Shown: positions 14,931 through 22,533 of the stretch, one piece after another
How positions within the stretch are numbered: position 1 is the stretch's first letter
Layout: each line of letters begins with the position of its first letter
Source: UBA3064 sp016868095
Lineage (GTDB): Bacteria; Pseudomonadota; Gammaproteobacteria; Burkholderiales; Burkholderiaceae_E
DNA: 28,919 nucleotides
NCBI GenBank assembly: GCA_041175665.1
Contig: JBEDEM010000038.1
Coordinates: 1 to 28,919, forward strand
Direction: 5' to 3'
Translations under genes and position numbers: made by a program
Notes under the pieces: model-generated
The model's database searches: none
Told to the model about the DNA's origin: nothing
The model's input: the letters and a program-made list of their open reading frames with translations, nothing else

Positions 14931-15947
14931 TCAGGATAAAAACCCGGCACGACGACGCAAGGGTGCCTGCTGAGGCAAATCGCAAAGCTTGACCTGGTCA
15001 CTAGCGCGCAGTCGAGCATTGCCAAACCCTGTCATCCAGGCCCTTCGCATCTCGCGAGGCGCAAGTTCTTGAAGCGCATCAAGCGCTTCATCGCTAGGCT
15101 CATCGTCAAAGAAAGCTCCCCAGGCGTGCTCACGTCGAATTTGTTGATACATACGGGAGGCGATTCTTCGCGCGGCATCAGCATCTGGCGCGTCAATCTG
15201 AAACACATTCATGCGATTAAGAATTGGTTCTGGAATCGCACGCTCATGATTCGCAGTGGTCACCCAAATCACACCGCTTGCATCGATCGGCACCTCGGCA
15301 AACTCATCGACAAAATGTTGCGCACTGTCATGTTCTAATAAACTGTACAGGGCACCGAGCGGATCATATTGAGCTTCGGTGGCAGCCTTGTCGATTTCAT
15401 CAACCACAATCACCGGGTTGGCGAACTGCCCCTCGACCAATGCCTCAAAGACCTTTCCTGGCCGTGAACCTTTCCATTGCGATGAAGACCCCGAAAGCAA
15501 CCATCCGGCCGTCATCGAACTCATCGGTACAAGATTCATACCCGTACCCAGCAAGTCAGCCATTTGTCGCGCGAAATGGGTTTTCCCAACACCGGGCGGA
15601 CCCAGCAGCAACATCGGCGTCATTTGCAAGCTATCGCTACAGTCCTGGCTCAAGGCAAGGTGACGCTTCACTTCGTCGAGTGCCAACTTAAAGTTTGGCA
15701 GACTTTCGTAGAGTTCGTCCATCACCGGGAGCCCTGAGGGCTTGACTGAGAAGCGCTCAGGTCCTGTTTCAAGCATCCGCTCGTAGGTATTGGCTAAGGT
15801 CTCGCGCTCTTTAAGCGATCCGGAATCACGCAGCCGCTGAAGCTTTCGCTCAACGTCTTGAGGCTTAAACACAGCGCGCATATTGGCAATCGGAAAACGG
15901 ATCGGCAATCGCGAAGCTGCACCCGAATCGTGATTGCTTGCCTGCAT
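14931..15947 (-). CDS. Lon-like AAA+ ATPase lacking a protease domain
   Basis: The 338-residue protein contains Walker A GPPGVGKT (116-123), a Lon-like stretch WKGSRPGKVFEAL (158-170), Walker B VVDEID (181-186), sensor-1 Asn in VTTANHE (233) and an arginine-finger-like ILNRM (Arg245). The AAA module most resembles that of Lon, where the pore segment and the PGK element follow Walker A in the same way. There is no Lon N domain and no Ser-Lys protease domain, and the lid is short. It could be a stand-alone unfoldase or remodelling ATPase; the client is unknown. A GGGAGA five to six bases before ATG 15947 supports the start. It is divergent from the PRISE gene. Confidence 0.85.
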   Translation of the reverse strand: MQASNHDSGAASRLPIRFPIANMRAVFKPQDVERKLQRLRDSGSLKERETLANTYERMLETGPERFSVKPSGLPVMDELYESLPNFKLALDEVKRHLALSQDCSDSLQMTPMLLLGPPGVGKTHFARQMADLLGTGMNLVPMSSMTAGWLLSGSSSQWKGSRPGKVFEALVEGQFANPVIVVDEIDKAATEAQYDPLGALYSLLEHDSAQHFVDEFAEVPIDASGVIWVTTANHERAIPEPILNRMNVFQIDAPDADAARRIASRMYQQIRREHAWGAFFDDEPSDEALDALQELAPREMRRAWMTGFGNARLRASDQVKLCDLPQQAPLRRRAGFLS

Positions 15948-16086
15948 AAACCATCTCCCTTTTCAAAACAATGGATAGTTTGTTCATCCAGGATAATCAG
16001 GCTTTGGCTCGTGGTCAACATGCTCGTTTCGCCCAGGCTCGAGCGGAACAGCTCAAGCGAGCTACGTCGACTGAGAAGGAATTGTG

Positions 16087-17175
16087 ATGGCATATAAGGC
16101 AGTTGTGATTGGAGCACTAGGGGTCATCGGACGCTATATCGTCGAAAGGCTTGAGAAAGACCCAAATTGGGAAGTGATCGGAATTTCCCGCCGTAAGGGC
16201 ACGGATCGACAAAGCGTTCGGTATTTGGCGCTTGATGTGCTCGATCGCAGGCAGTGCGATCAAGTCATTGGTTCGCTTGAGGGAATCACCCATGTTTTTT
16301 ACGCAGCGTTTCAAGCCAGCCAAGGTCCTGCTTCTAGCTATGCAAGTAATATCGATGTGAATCGTGACATGCTTGTGAATTCGGTCAGTGCGGTCGCGAC
16401 ATATCATGCAAGCTTAAAGCGGGTTGTTCTTGTTACTGGGACGAAATACTACGGCGTTCATCTTGGTCCCATCAAAACACCTGCTCGTGAATCAGATCCG
16501 CGGCATATCCCACCCAACTATTATTTTGATCAGATCGATTGGCTGAAAGATTTTCAGTCAAGGGCGTTGCACGACGACTCGCTTGCCGCAAGAACATGGG
16601 ACTGGGTTGAGTTGCGCCCTCAGACGCTATGTGGCTTTGCCCCAGGGACAGCCATGAGCATTATTCCGGTGATTGCGGTTTACGCAGCACTTTGCAAAGA
16701 TCTTGGACTACCCCTTCGATTTCCTGGCAAGCACGGCGCTTGGACATCGATCTATCAGGCCACCGATTCGGCCCATTTCGCCGAAGCCGCGCTTTGGGCT
16801 GCGCTCGAGAAGCGAGCATCGAATGAGGCATTCAACATCACCAACGGTGACTATTTCCGCTGGTGCAACATATGGCCAAGCATAGCGAAGGTTTTCGAGA
16901 TGCCTTGGGATCAACCCCAAACGATCCATTTAAGCCAGCAAATGCCGGCTTTGAAGGCCAGGTGGCAAAAGATTCAAGAACGCTATCAATTACAAACCAT
17001 TGACTTTGAAGATCTTGTTGCGTGGCCTTTTGGAGACTATGTGTTTGGCTCGGACTGGGATGTTATGACATCGACCATCAAGGCAAGGCAATATGGTTTC
17101 CATCAGGTGATCGATAGTGAGCAAATGTTTATCGATCTGCTCAGTGCATTTCGACGCGAACGCATCGTGCCTTAG
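16087..17175 (+). CDS. PRISE-type atypical short-chain dehydrogenase (progesterone 5-beta-reductase/iridoid synthase-like)
   Basis: The 362-residue protein starts with a Rossmann motif (VVIGALGVIGRYIVE) and has the PRISE pattern: SRRKG after the second strand for NADPH phosphate binding, FYAAFQ, VTGTKYYGVHLGP with the conserved Lys120, PPNYYFDQID, and LRPQTLCGFAPG. PRISE enzymes reduce activated C=C bonds of enones or enals using NADPH. Bacterial copies are common and mostly uncharacterised. In many members the tract reads NFYY-x-x-E-D; here it is NYYF followed by DQID, so one Tyr is replaced by Phe and Glu by Ile. AAGGA about eight bases before ATG 16087 sets the start, although a GTG lies one codon upstream. 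It is convergent with the acyl-CoA ligase gene across a repeated 3'-end region. Confidence 0.85.
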   Translation: MAYKAVVIGALGVIGRYIVERLEKDPNWEVIGISRRKGTDRQSVRYLALDVLDRRQCDQVIGSLEGITHVFYAAFQASQGPASSYASNIDVNRDMLVNSVSAVATYHASLKRVVLVTGTKYYGVHLGPIKTPARESDPRHIPPNYYFDQIDWLKDFQSRALHDDSLAARTWDWVELRPQTLCGFAPGTAMSIIPVIAVYAALCKDLGLPLRFPGKHGAWTSIYQATDSAHFAEAALWAALEKRASNEAFNITNGDYFRWCNIWPSIAKVFEMPWDQPQTIHLSQQMPALKARWQKIQERYQLQTIDFEDLVAWPFGDYVFGSDWDVMTSTIKARQYGFHQVIDSEQMFIDLLSAFRRERIVP

Positions 17176-17231
17176 GGAGCGTTCAGTGCCTCTTGGATTG
17201 TTCGGGCCTTAGGGAGCCTTGATGCCCTAGG
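17169..17231. repeat. Imperfect 37 bp tandem duplication of gene ends at the PRISE/ligase junction
   Basis: GCCTTAGGGAGC occurs at 17169-17180 (containing the PRISE stop) and again at 17206-17217. Similarity continues for about ten bases after each, so that the second copy runs into TGCCCTAGG, which holds the ligase stop codon. The period is 37 bp. No hairpin or T tract is present. Confidence 0.7.
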
Positions 17232-18843
17232 ACTTCGTTGACGAGCTAAGTTGAGCCTCTTGAGCAATCATTTCGCGTAACTGAACTTTTGCAATTTTTT
17301 CAAGCGTCGATCGTGGAAAATCATCAAAAATTTTGATGGATCGGGGCTGCTTAAACGATGCAAGCTGGCGAGCACAAGCATCTTGAACAGCAGCTTCAAC
17401 CGCTCGCTGATCCTGATTCGGTGCAAGACGCAAACAGGCGACCGGTACTTGATCAAGCATTGGATCCGACCTGGCAACCACAGCGACTTCAATCACACCG
17501 GGAACAGCCATAATCACGCGCTCAATTTCAGAGGCAGCAACGTTCTCACCGCCAACCTTGAGCATATCTTTAGAACGATCTGAGAAAAAATAAGCGCCAT
17601 CTTCACCGATTCTCACAAGATCACCGGTTAGAAAATAGCCTTCCTCGTCAAATGACGCCTGCGTTGCCTCAGGATTATGCAAATATTCTGAAAACAAACT
17701 CAGTCCCCTGACACCTCGAATCGACAACTCGCCGATCTCACCTGGCCTCGCTTCCCGGCCTTCGGTTAGGACACGAATCTCGTATTCGGGTGCAGGGCGA
17801 CCAATCGACAATGCCGTGTTTGGCATACCGGGCACACCGGTGATGCCATGGGTAATGGTTTCGGTCATACCCCACCAACCCACGGTTTGAACACCAAAGT
17901 AGCTATCCTGAGGCGGCGCACAAACCGAAGAGCCCCAAAGTCGGTAGTGATGATGTGTGGGGCGATCATGTTGGGCAAGTGCACGAACACAAAACTGCAC
18001 TAAGGAGGCGAAGCTACACCGATGCTTTAACGAGATCGGCCAAAATCGGCTCGCAGAAAATCGTGGCATCACGACAGCGCTTGCGCCAGCCCATAAGCTA
18101 GCGAGCATCGAATAGGCCTGCGCATTGGTGTGAAACAAGGGCAGGCTCACAAGCTGAATATCATTGTGAGTAAGCCCTTCGTGAAGCGCATTGATACGTG
18201 CCCCCCAAAGCGCATTGGCATGGGTCCAGCAAACTGCCTTAGGCCGCGAAGTCGTACCTGAGGTGTATTGGACTGAAAATCGTAACAATGGATCAGGCTC
18301 GCGAGCAGGCAGTTGATCGATCGGGGCGTCGATACTGTCAAAACAGTCCTCCCTGGAAGGGGTTTGTATGCCCGCGTCTGCTCCCTGATCGGTTTTTGTA
18401 ACGGCAATCCAACGCAATTGCTTGCAGGCTTGATTGACAAGCTCCGCAAAGCGTGGCTGGGTAATGGCGGCAACCGCAGCCGAGTGTTCTGCAAAGTAGC
18501 GGAGCTCATCTTCGCTGGATTTTGCATTGGTTGTGACTGCGACAGCACCAAGCCATGCGCAAGCAAACCAGGCAATAACAGCCTCGGGACAATTGTCTAA
18601 GTGGACAAGCACATGATCGCCGCATCGGATGCCACGGTGATAAAGGCCTGCCGCCGTCCTTTGCACGCGATCGACAAACGATTGGTAGCTAAAGACAGTC
18701 GACTCCCCTTCAAAGGGTTCCCAAATGAGGTAGGGATGTTCCTTAAAGCGCCGAGCTTGGTGATCTAATAAATGTCGGATGTCCATCCCATTGAAGGGAT
18801 GGTGATGAGGTCGAATCAAGTGTTTTTGGTACCCAGAACCCAC
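17227..18843 (-). CDS. AMP-forming acyl-CoA synthetase (acyl-CoA ligase)
   Basis: The 538-residue enzyme of the ANL superfamily has the AMP-binding motif YTSGTTSRPKAV, WWGMTET (A5), YFLTGDL (A7), SKDMLKVGGENVAASEIERVI-type hinge and A8 region, and STLEKIAKVQL with the expected catalytic Lys (A10). It activates a carboxylic acid to its CoA thioester with ATP. Chain length or aromatic preference cannot be read off. In the P-loop a Ser replaces the usual Gly after TSGTT, which the family pattern tolerates. The open frame extends to ATG 18888 without a ribosome site. GTG 18843 has GGAGAG five to six bases upstream and is preferred; ATG 18786 (MDIRHLLDHQ) is a third option. It is divergent from the SDR at 18933, with a shared promoter space of about 90 bp. 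Confidence 0.9.
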   Translation of the reverse strand: MGSGYQKHLIRPHHHPFNGMDIRHLLDHQARRFKEHPYLIWEPFEGESTVFSYQSFVDRVQRTAAGLYHRGIRCGDHVLVHLDNCPEAVIAWFACAWLGAVAVTTNAKSSEDELRYFAEHSAAVAAITQPRFAELVNQACKQLRWIAVTKTDQGADAGIQTPSREDCFDSIDAPIDQLPAREPDPLLRFSVQYTSGTTSRPKAVCWTHANALWGARINALHEGLTHNDIQLVSLPLFHTNAQAYSMLASLWAGASAVVMPRFSASRFWPISLKHRCSFASLVQFCVRALAQHDRPTHHHYRLWGSSVCAPPQDSYFGVQTVGWWGMTETITHGITGVPGMPNTALSIGRPAPEYEIRVLTEGREARPGEIGELSIRGVRGLSLFSEYLHNPEATQASFDEEGYFLTGDLVRIGEDGAYFFSDRSKDMLKVGGENVAASEIERVIMAVPGVIEVAVVARSDPMLDQVPVACLRLAPNQDQRAVEAAVQDACARQLASFKQPRSIKIFDDFPRSTLEKIAKVQLREMIAQEAQLSSSTKS

Positions 18844-18932
18844 GGTGTCTCTCCAGCAAAGCTTTTGTTCATGCTTCAATGAACCCATAGAAAATTATCA
18901 AGGCAAATGAGTATTTCGCAAGGAGTCAAGGT

Positions 18933-19766
18933 ATGGATTTGGAACTCAAAGGTAAGCGGGTCCTAATTACCGGTGCAAGCAAAGGCATTGGCTTGGCCTG
19001 CGCATCGCATTTCATTGAAGAAGGCGCAAAGGTTTGCATTGTGTCGCGTTCACAGGCAAATCTTGATAACGCTATGATTCACTTAAGCTCGCTAGCATCG
19101 CAAACCACGCTTAAGCAGGACCATGATGACCATTCAATCCATAGTCAGGATTTGATCAGTCGGAGCGCGGATCTTTGCGTGGCCGATCAAGCGCAGGCTC
19201 TTGTCAGCTCACTTGAGCAATCGTGGGGCCCGATTGATATCTTGGTTAACTCGGCTGGGGCCGCAAAGCGCACCCCGGCACCTGAACTAAGTCCGCAGGC
19301 CTACGCCGACGCGATGCAAGCGAAGTACTTTAGCTATGTGCATGTGATGGACCCATGTATCAAGGCCATGGCAAAGCGCGGCTATGGTGTCATCGTTAAC
19401 GTGATCGGTGCAGGTGGCAAAGTCGCAAGCCCCATCCACATTCCTGGCGGCGCTGCCAACGCCGCGCTTATGCTGGTAACTGCCGGACTCGCTAATGCGT
19501 ATGCGCAACAAGGCATCCGAGTGGTCGCTGTGAATCCAGGACTCACGCTAACGGCGAGGCTTGAGGAAGGCCTAATCGCCGACGCTCGGGCCCAGGGTAT
19601 CAGCGCAGAGGAAGCGCAACGCAAAGCGACCGCCAAAATTGCCTTAGGGCGGATTGCAAGGCCCGAAGAAGTGGCCGATACGGTGGTCTACCTTGCAAGC
19701 GCTCGCGCTAGTTATGTGACGGGTGTGAGCATTGCCATGGATGGCAGCTCAACACCTTTGATCTAA
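18933..19766 (+). CDS. Atypical SDR lacking the catalytic Tyr and Lys
   Basis: The 277-residue protein has the cofactor motif TGASKGIG (13-20), NSAG (106-109) and the C-terminal NPGLTLT and ASYVTGVSIAMDG of classical SDRs. The catalytic set is missing. Where NISS is expected it has NVIGAGG, and where Y-x-x-x-K is expected it reads HIPGG (His169 to Gly173), followed by AANAALM. A related group of SDRs with a YIAGG-AANAALM-like segment is known to me, but here even the Tyr is His. There is also an insertion of about 20 residues (His/Asp/Gln-rich, about 57-75) before the third strand. It may still bind the dinucleotide and act by another route, or be non-catalytic. AAGGAG about eight bases before ATG 18933 is a strong start. 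Confidence 0.85.
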   Translation: MDLELKGKRVLITGASKGIGLACASHFIEEGAKVCIVSRSQANLDNAMIHLSSLASQTTLKQDHDDHSIHSQDLISRSADLCVADQAQALVSSLEQSWGPIDILVNSAGAAKRTPAPELSPQAYADAMQAKYFSYVHVMDPCIKAMAKRGYGVIVNVIGAGGKVASPIHIPGGAANAALMLVTAGLANAYAQQGIRVVAVNPGLTLTARLEEGLIADARAQGISAEEAQRKATAKIALGRIARPEEVADTVVYLASARASYVTGVSIAMDGSSTPLI

Positions 19767-19816
19767 AAGCACCGCCTTGCCCGTGATGTCATGGCAGCGC
19801 CACGCCTTTGATCTAA
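19741..19816 (+). repeat. Second copy of the SDR 3' end, 50 bp downstream
   Basis: A 26-base segment ending with the SDR stop (19741-19766) recurs at 19791-19816 with three mismatches (23/26). Read in the same register, both copies end with Gly-Ser-(Ser/Ala)-Thr-Pro-Leu-Ile-stop. Two of the differences form one Ser-to-Ala codon change and the third is a silent Thr codon change. The second copy is not in frame with the gene and looks like a duplicated or alternative 3' end. Confidence 0.85.
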
Positions 19817-19825
19817 TATCTAGAT

Positions 19826-19854
19826 ATCATTACCAGAACTTTACTGGCAATGAT
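19826..19854. terminator. Stem-loop between convergent SDR genes
   Basis: An 11 bp stem with one mismatch (19826-19836 with 19844-19854) surrounds a 7-base loop. It adjoins a 12 bp perfect palindrome, ATATCTAGATAT (19816-19827). No T tract follows on either strand, so it is a candidate bidirectional terminator or mRNA end protector only. Confidence 0.4.
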
Positions 19855-19874
19855 TCGGCTGACCAGAGCTTATT

Positions 19875-20621
19875 TTATAAGGCTTGACCGCCATCAACTG
19901 CAATCGTTTGACCTGTCACCCAGGAGGCAAGATCGCTTGCCAAAAATGCAGCGACCGTCGCTACTTCTTCGGGGCGTCCATATCGCCCTGAGGGAATGCT
20001 GGCAAGAATTCGCTCATAAAGCTTTGGATTATCACGCTTGGCAACATCCCAAGTTCCTCCTTCGAAAAATATAGAACCCGGAGCGATACAATTCACCCTA
20101 ATTTTTTTTGAAGCAAGAAGCAGTGCCTGCGTCTGAGTATATTCAATGAGTGCTGCTTTCACCGCACCATAGGGTGGCGTCCTCACACTTGCACCTAAGC
20201 CCGAGATCGAAGAGATATGAATAATGCTCCCACCTTGCTTTTCAAGTGAGGGCATCGCTGCATGACAAGCACGTACCGTTGCCATCAGATCGATTTGGAT
20301 ACTTGCAGCCCAGCCAGCCTCATCGTCTGTTCGGCCAAAGCCTGAAGCATTGTTAACAAGACAATCGATACCCCCAAGAACATCTTGCGCCTCGCCAACC
20401 CAACGCTTGATTGCATCGGCGTCACCCAGATCGCAGGCGCTCGCCAAAACTTTGCCGCCATGCTGTTTCAAACTTGCTCCAGCTTGATCGAGCGCTGCCG
20501 GCGATCTTGCACAAATCGCCACATCGGCCCCTGCTTTGGCAAAGGCCTCAGCAATTGAAAAGCCAATACCCCGGCTTCCGCCGGCAATGAGCGCTTTTCT
20601 ACCTTTAAGGTCAATCTTCAT
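19875..20621 (-). CDS. Short-chain dehydrogenase/reductase (classical)
   Basis: The 248-residue SDR has GGSRGIGFSIAEAF at the N-terminus, CARS after the second strand (Arg favours NADP), NNASGFG, ISSISG, and the catalytic YGAVK, then APGSIFFEGG and TGQTIAVDGG. The large loop after APG (FFEGGTWDVAKRDNPKLYERI) is like that of sorbitol/3-oxoacyl-type SDRs. It would interconvert an alcohol and ketone. AGGAGG four bases before ATG 20621 is a strong ribosome site. It converges on the atypical SDR and is divergent from the hybrid kinase, with 130 bp between starts. Confidence 0.9.
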   Translation of the reverse strand: MKIDLKGRKALIAGGSRGIGFSIAEAFAKAGADVAICARSPAALDQAGASLKQHGGKVLASACDLGDADAIKRWVGEAQDVLGGIDCLVNNASGFGRTDDEAGWAASIQIDLMATVRACHAAMPSLEKQGGSIIHISSISGLGASVRTPPYGAVKAALIEYTQTQALLLASKKIRVNCIAPGSIFFEGGTWDVAKRDNPKLYERILASIPSGRYGRPEEVATVAAFLASDLASWVTGQTIAVDGGQAL

Positions 20622-20751
20622 AACACCTCCTAAAACATCTATTTTGCCTCTCGTGCTAGCCTACACGGGCCAAGTTTCTCGATCGACAAGAACAAACGTC
20701 CCGAATTTCACAAACTCGAAACCCCTCGCCCGCTAGGAGTTGTTGATAGGT

Positions 20752-22474
20752 ATGCAAGGCCCCGATCGCAAGTCCAAGCACCAACAGTTGGTTGAGGCAC
20801 AACGTTATTACTACGCCTGGCGCAGCTTTCCATTATTTATCGCGGCTTTCGTCGCAGGCGCGGCGCTTGAGGTAGCCTCCGCATGGCAGCCTTCGACCAC
20901 GCTTCAAGTTGCTGTTTGGAGCGGGTTTGCGCTTGTGTGTTTGCTTTGGGCACTATGGATTCACCATAAACGCGCCAAGACTGATCGACATACATTGGAA
21001 CTGCCGCCAAGCGAGACACAAAAAGAAAAGCAACTCCAACATCTATTGCTCGCTGTTGGAAGTCTGGTCGGACTCGGATGGTTTGGACTTTTCCCTGCGA
21101 GTGAGCGACATGCGGTCAGCTTTGTGCTTTTTCACACGGGTTATTTGCTGATTTGCCTTTTGTGTTTGGGAAGTTTAAAGCGCCTTTTTCTCATCGCAAG
21201 CATTCCCGCCTTATTGCCCATTCCTGCAGCACTGATCATTTACCACGATCTTGTCGGGCTTGCGCTTCAGGCAACGATGCTCTTGATTCCGGCGGTCATG
21301 CTTGGCTTTCAAAGCCGGCTCGAAACCATGATTACGGAGCTGCTTGAGTTGCGATTCAGTCACCTAGACCTACTCGATGATTTACAGGCCCAACGCGATG
21401 CCGCGCACCAGGCAAACTTGGCTAAGTCGAGTTTTCTCGCCACCGCAAGCCATGATTTACGGCAACCGATGCATTCGCTCAATCTTTATTTGGCATCGAC
21501 GGCAGCCTATCCCTTGTCGGACGATCTTCGCGACATGGTCAAGCGCATGCAACAGTGTGCTGGCTATATGAATGAAATGTTTGATTCGCTGCTTGATATC
21601 GCAAGGCTCGACGCCCAAGTGATTGCGCCTCGGATCGAAGCAATCAGCCTAGCTTCGATTTTGCTGCGCTTGCAAACCGAGTTTCAAACAATTGCCGATG
21701 CTCGAGCTATCGAATTGAGGTTTAGCGCAGCGCCAGGACTCGCAGTACTGAGCGATTCGGGCATGCTCGAGAGGATTTTGCGAAACCTGATATCAAACGC
21801 TCTCAAATACACGAAAATTGGAACAGTTCAGGTGATTGCCAAACAACGTGGAAATCGCGTGAGGATAGCTGTCATCGACTCTGGGCCAGGCATACCAAAA
21901 GCCTTGAGAAGGCGGGTTTTTGAGGAGTTTGCAAGAGTTCGCGAAGATGGGCTTGCCGAGGGACCGAGAGGTTTTGGACTGGGTCTTGCCATCGCGAGGC
22001 GGCTTGCCGATACACTTGGTATTGGACTCCGCTTGAATTNNNNNNNNNNNNNNNNNNNNNNNNNNNNNNNNNNNNNNAAGCCAGACAACGGCTTCGCTCG
22101 CGGGTCAGCTCGTTCTCGTTGTGGATGATGATCTTGAAGTGCTTACCGCGATGACCTTGATGCTTACCTTGCAGGGCTGCCGAATACTGGCAGCCGGCGG
22201 CTTTGATGAAGCTTTGCAACAGTGTGAACGTATGCAGGATAAACCTTCATTACTTGTTTGCGACTATGCCTTAGGACCTGAGCGCGACGGATTGCAACTG
22301 ATCGAGCGCATCCGCGATGAATTCAATCACGAAATCCCAGCGGTTCTCGTCACTGGCGATACATCACCACAACATGTCGCATTGTTCGCTCGTGCAGGCG
22401 TGGAAGTGCTTCACAAGCCGGTTCATCCGGAAACGATGATCGAGGCGATGCGCCGCGCACTCCAGTCGAAGTGA
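20752..22474 (+). CDS. Membrane-bound hybrid histidine kinase with C-terminal receiver, interrupted by an N run
   Basis: Six or so hydrophobic helices (first about 200 residues) form the sensor. A short coiled coil (LDDLQAQRDAAHQANLAKS) leads to the phospho-acceptor box ATASHDLRQPMHSL, whose His codon is at 21451-21453. The ATPase domain has NLISNALKYT (N box), IDSGPGIP (G1) and RGFGLGLAIARRLA (G2). A 38-base gap follows. After it the frame that carries GQLVLVVDDDLEVL continues into a full receiver with Asp in LLVCDYAL (codon 22262-22264), VTGD and HKPV. Kinase and receiver frames differ by one across the gap, so the gap length is wrong and the two parts are one protein. No DNA-binding output is attached. 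ATG 20752 is chosen; TTG codons at 20740/20743 directly after AGGAG are alternatives. It may sense the substrate of the neighbouring pathway. Confidence 0.88.
22040..22077. other. Assembly gap (38 N) inside the hybrid kinase
   Basis: The gap falls between the last strand of the ATPase domain (after GIGLRLN) and the linker to the receiver. A length of 37 or 40 bases would restore one frame. Confidence 0.98.
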
Positions 22475-22533
22475 ACGCGCCTAATCAGCCGGTTTTTTTG
22501 AATCGAAGTAAATGCGCCTAAGCAGCGGTTTTT
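22466..22533. repeat. Imperfect 37 bp tandem duplication of two convergent gene ends
   Basis: Copies at 22466-22499 and 22503-22533 differ by three substitutions and a small indel plus T-run length. On the plus strand both end Ser-Lys-stop (TGA in copy 1, the real kinase stop; TAA in copy 2). On the minus strand both hold a TAG preceded by related codons: copy 2 is the real end of the ABC ATPase (QSKTAA) and copy 1 would read DSKKPAD. Both gene ends are therefore duplicated together. Confidence 0.8.

Noticed and set aside
14609..15025. Minus-strand frame of 138 codons opposite the small sulfur-module ORF
   Set aside because: Composition is shadow-like, it overlaps the end of the YedE gene and the AAA+ gene in another frame, and it shows no domain.
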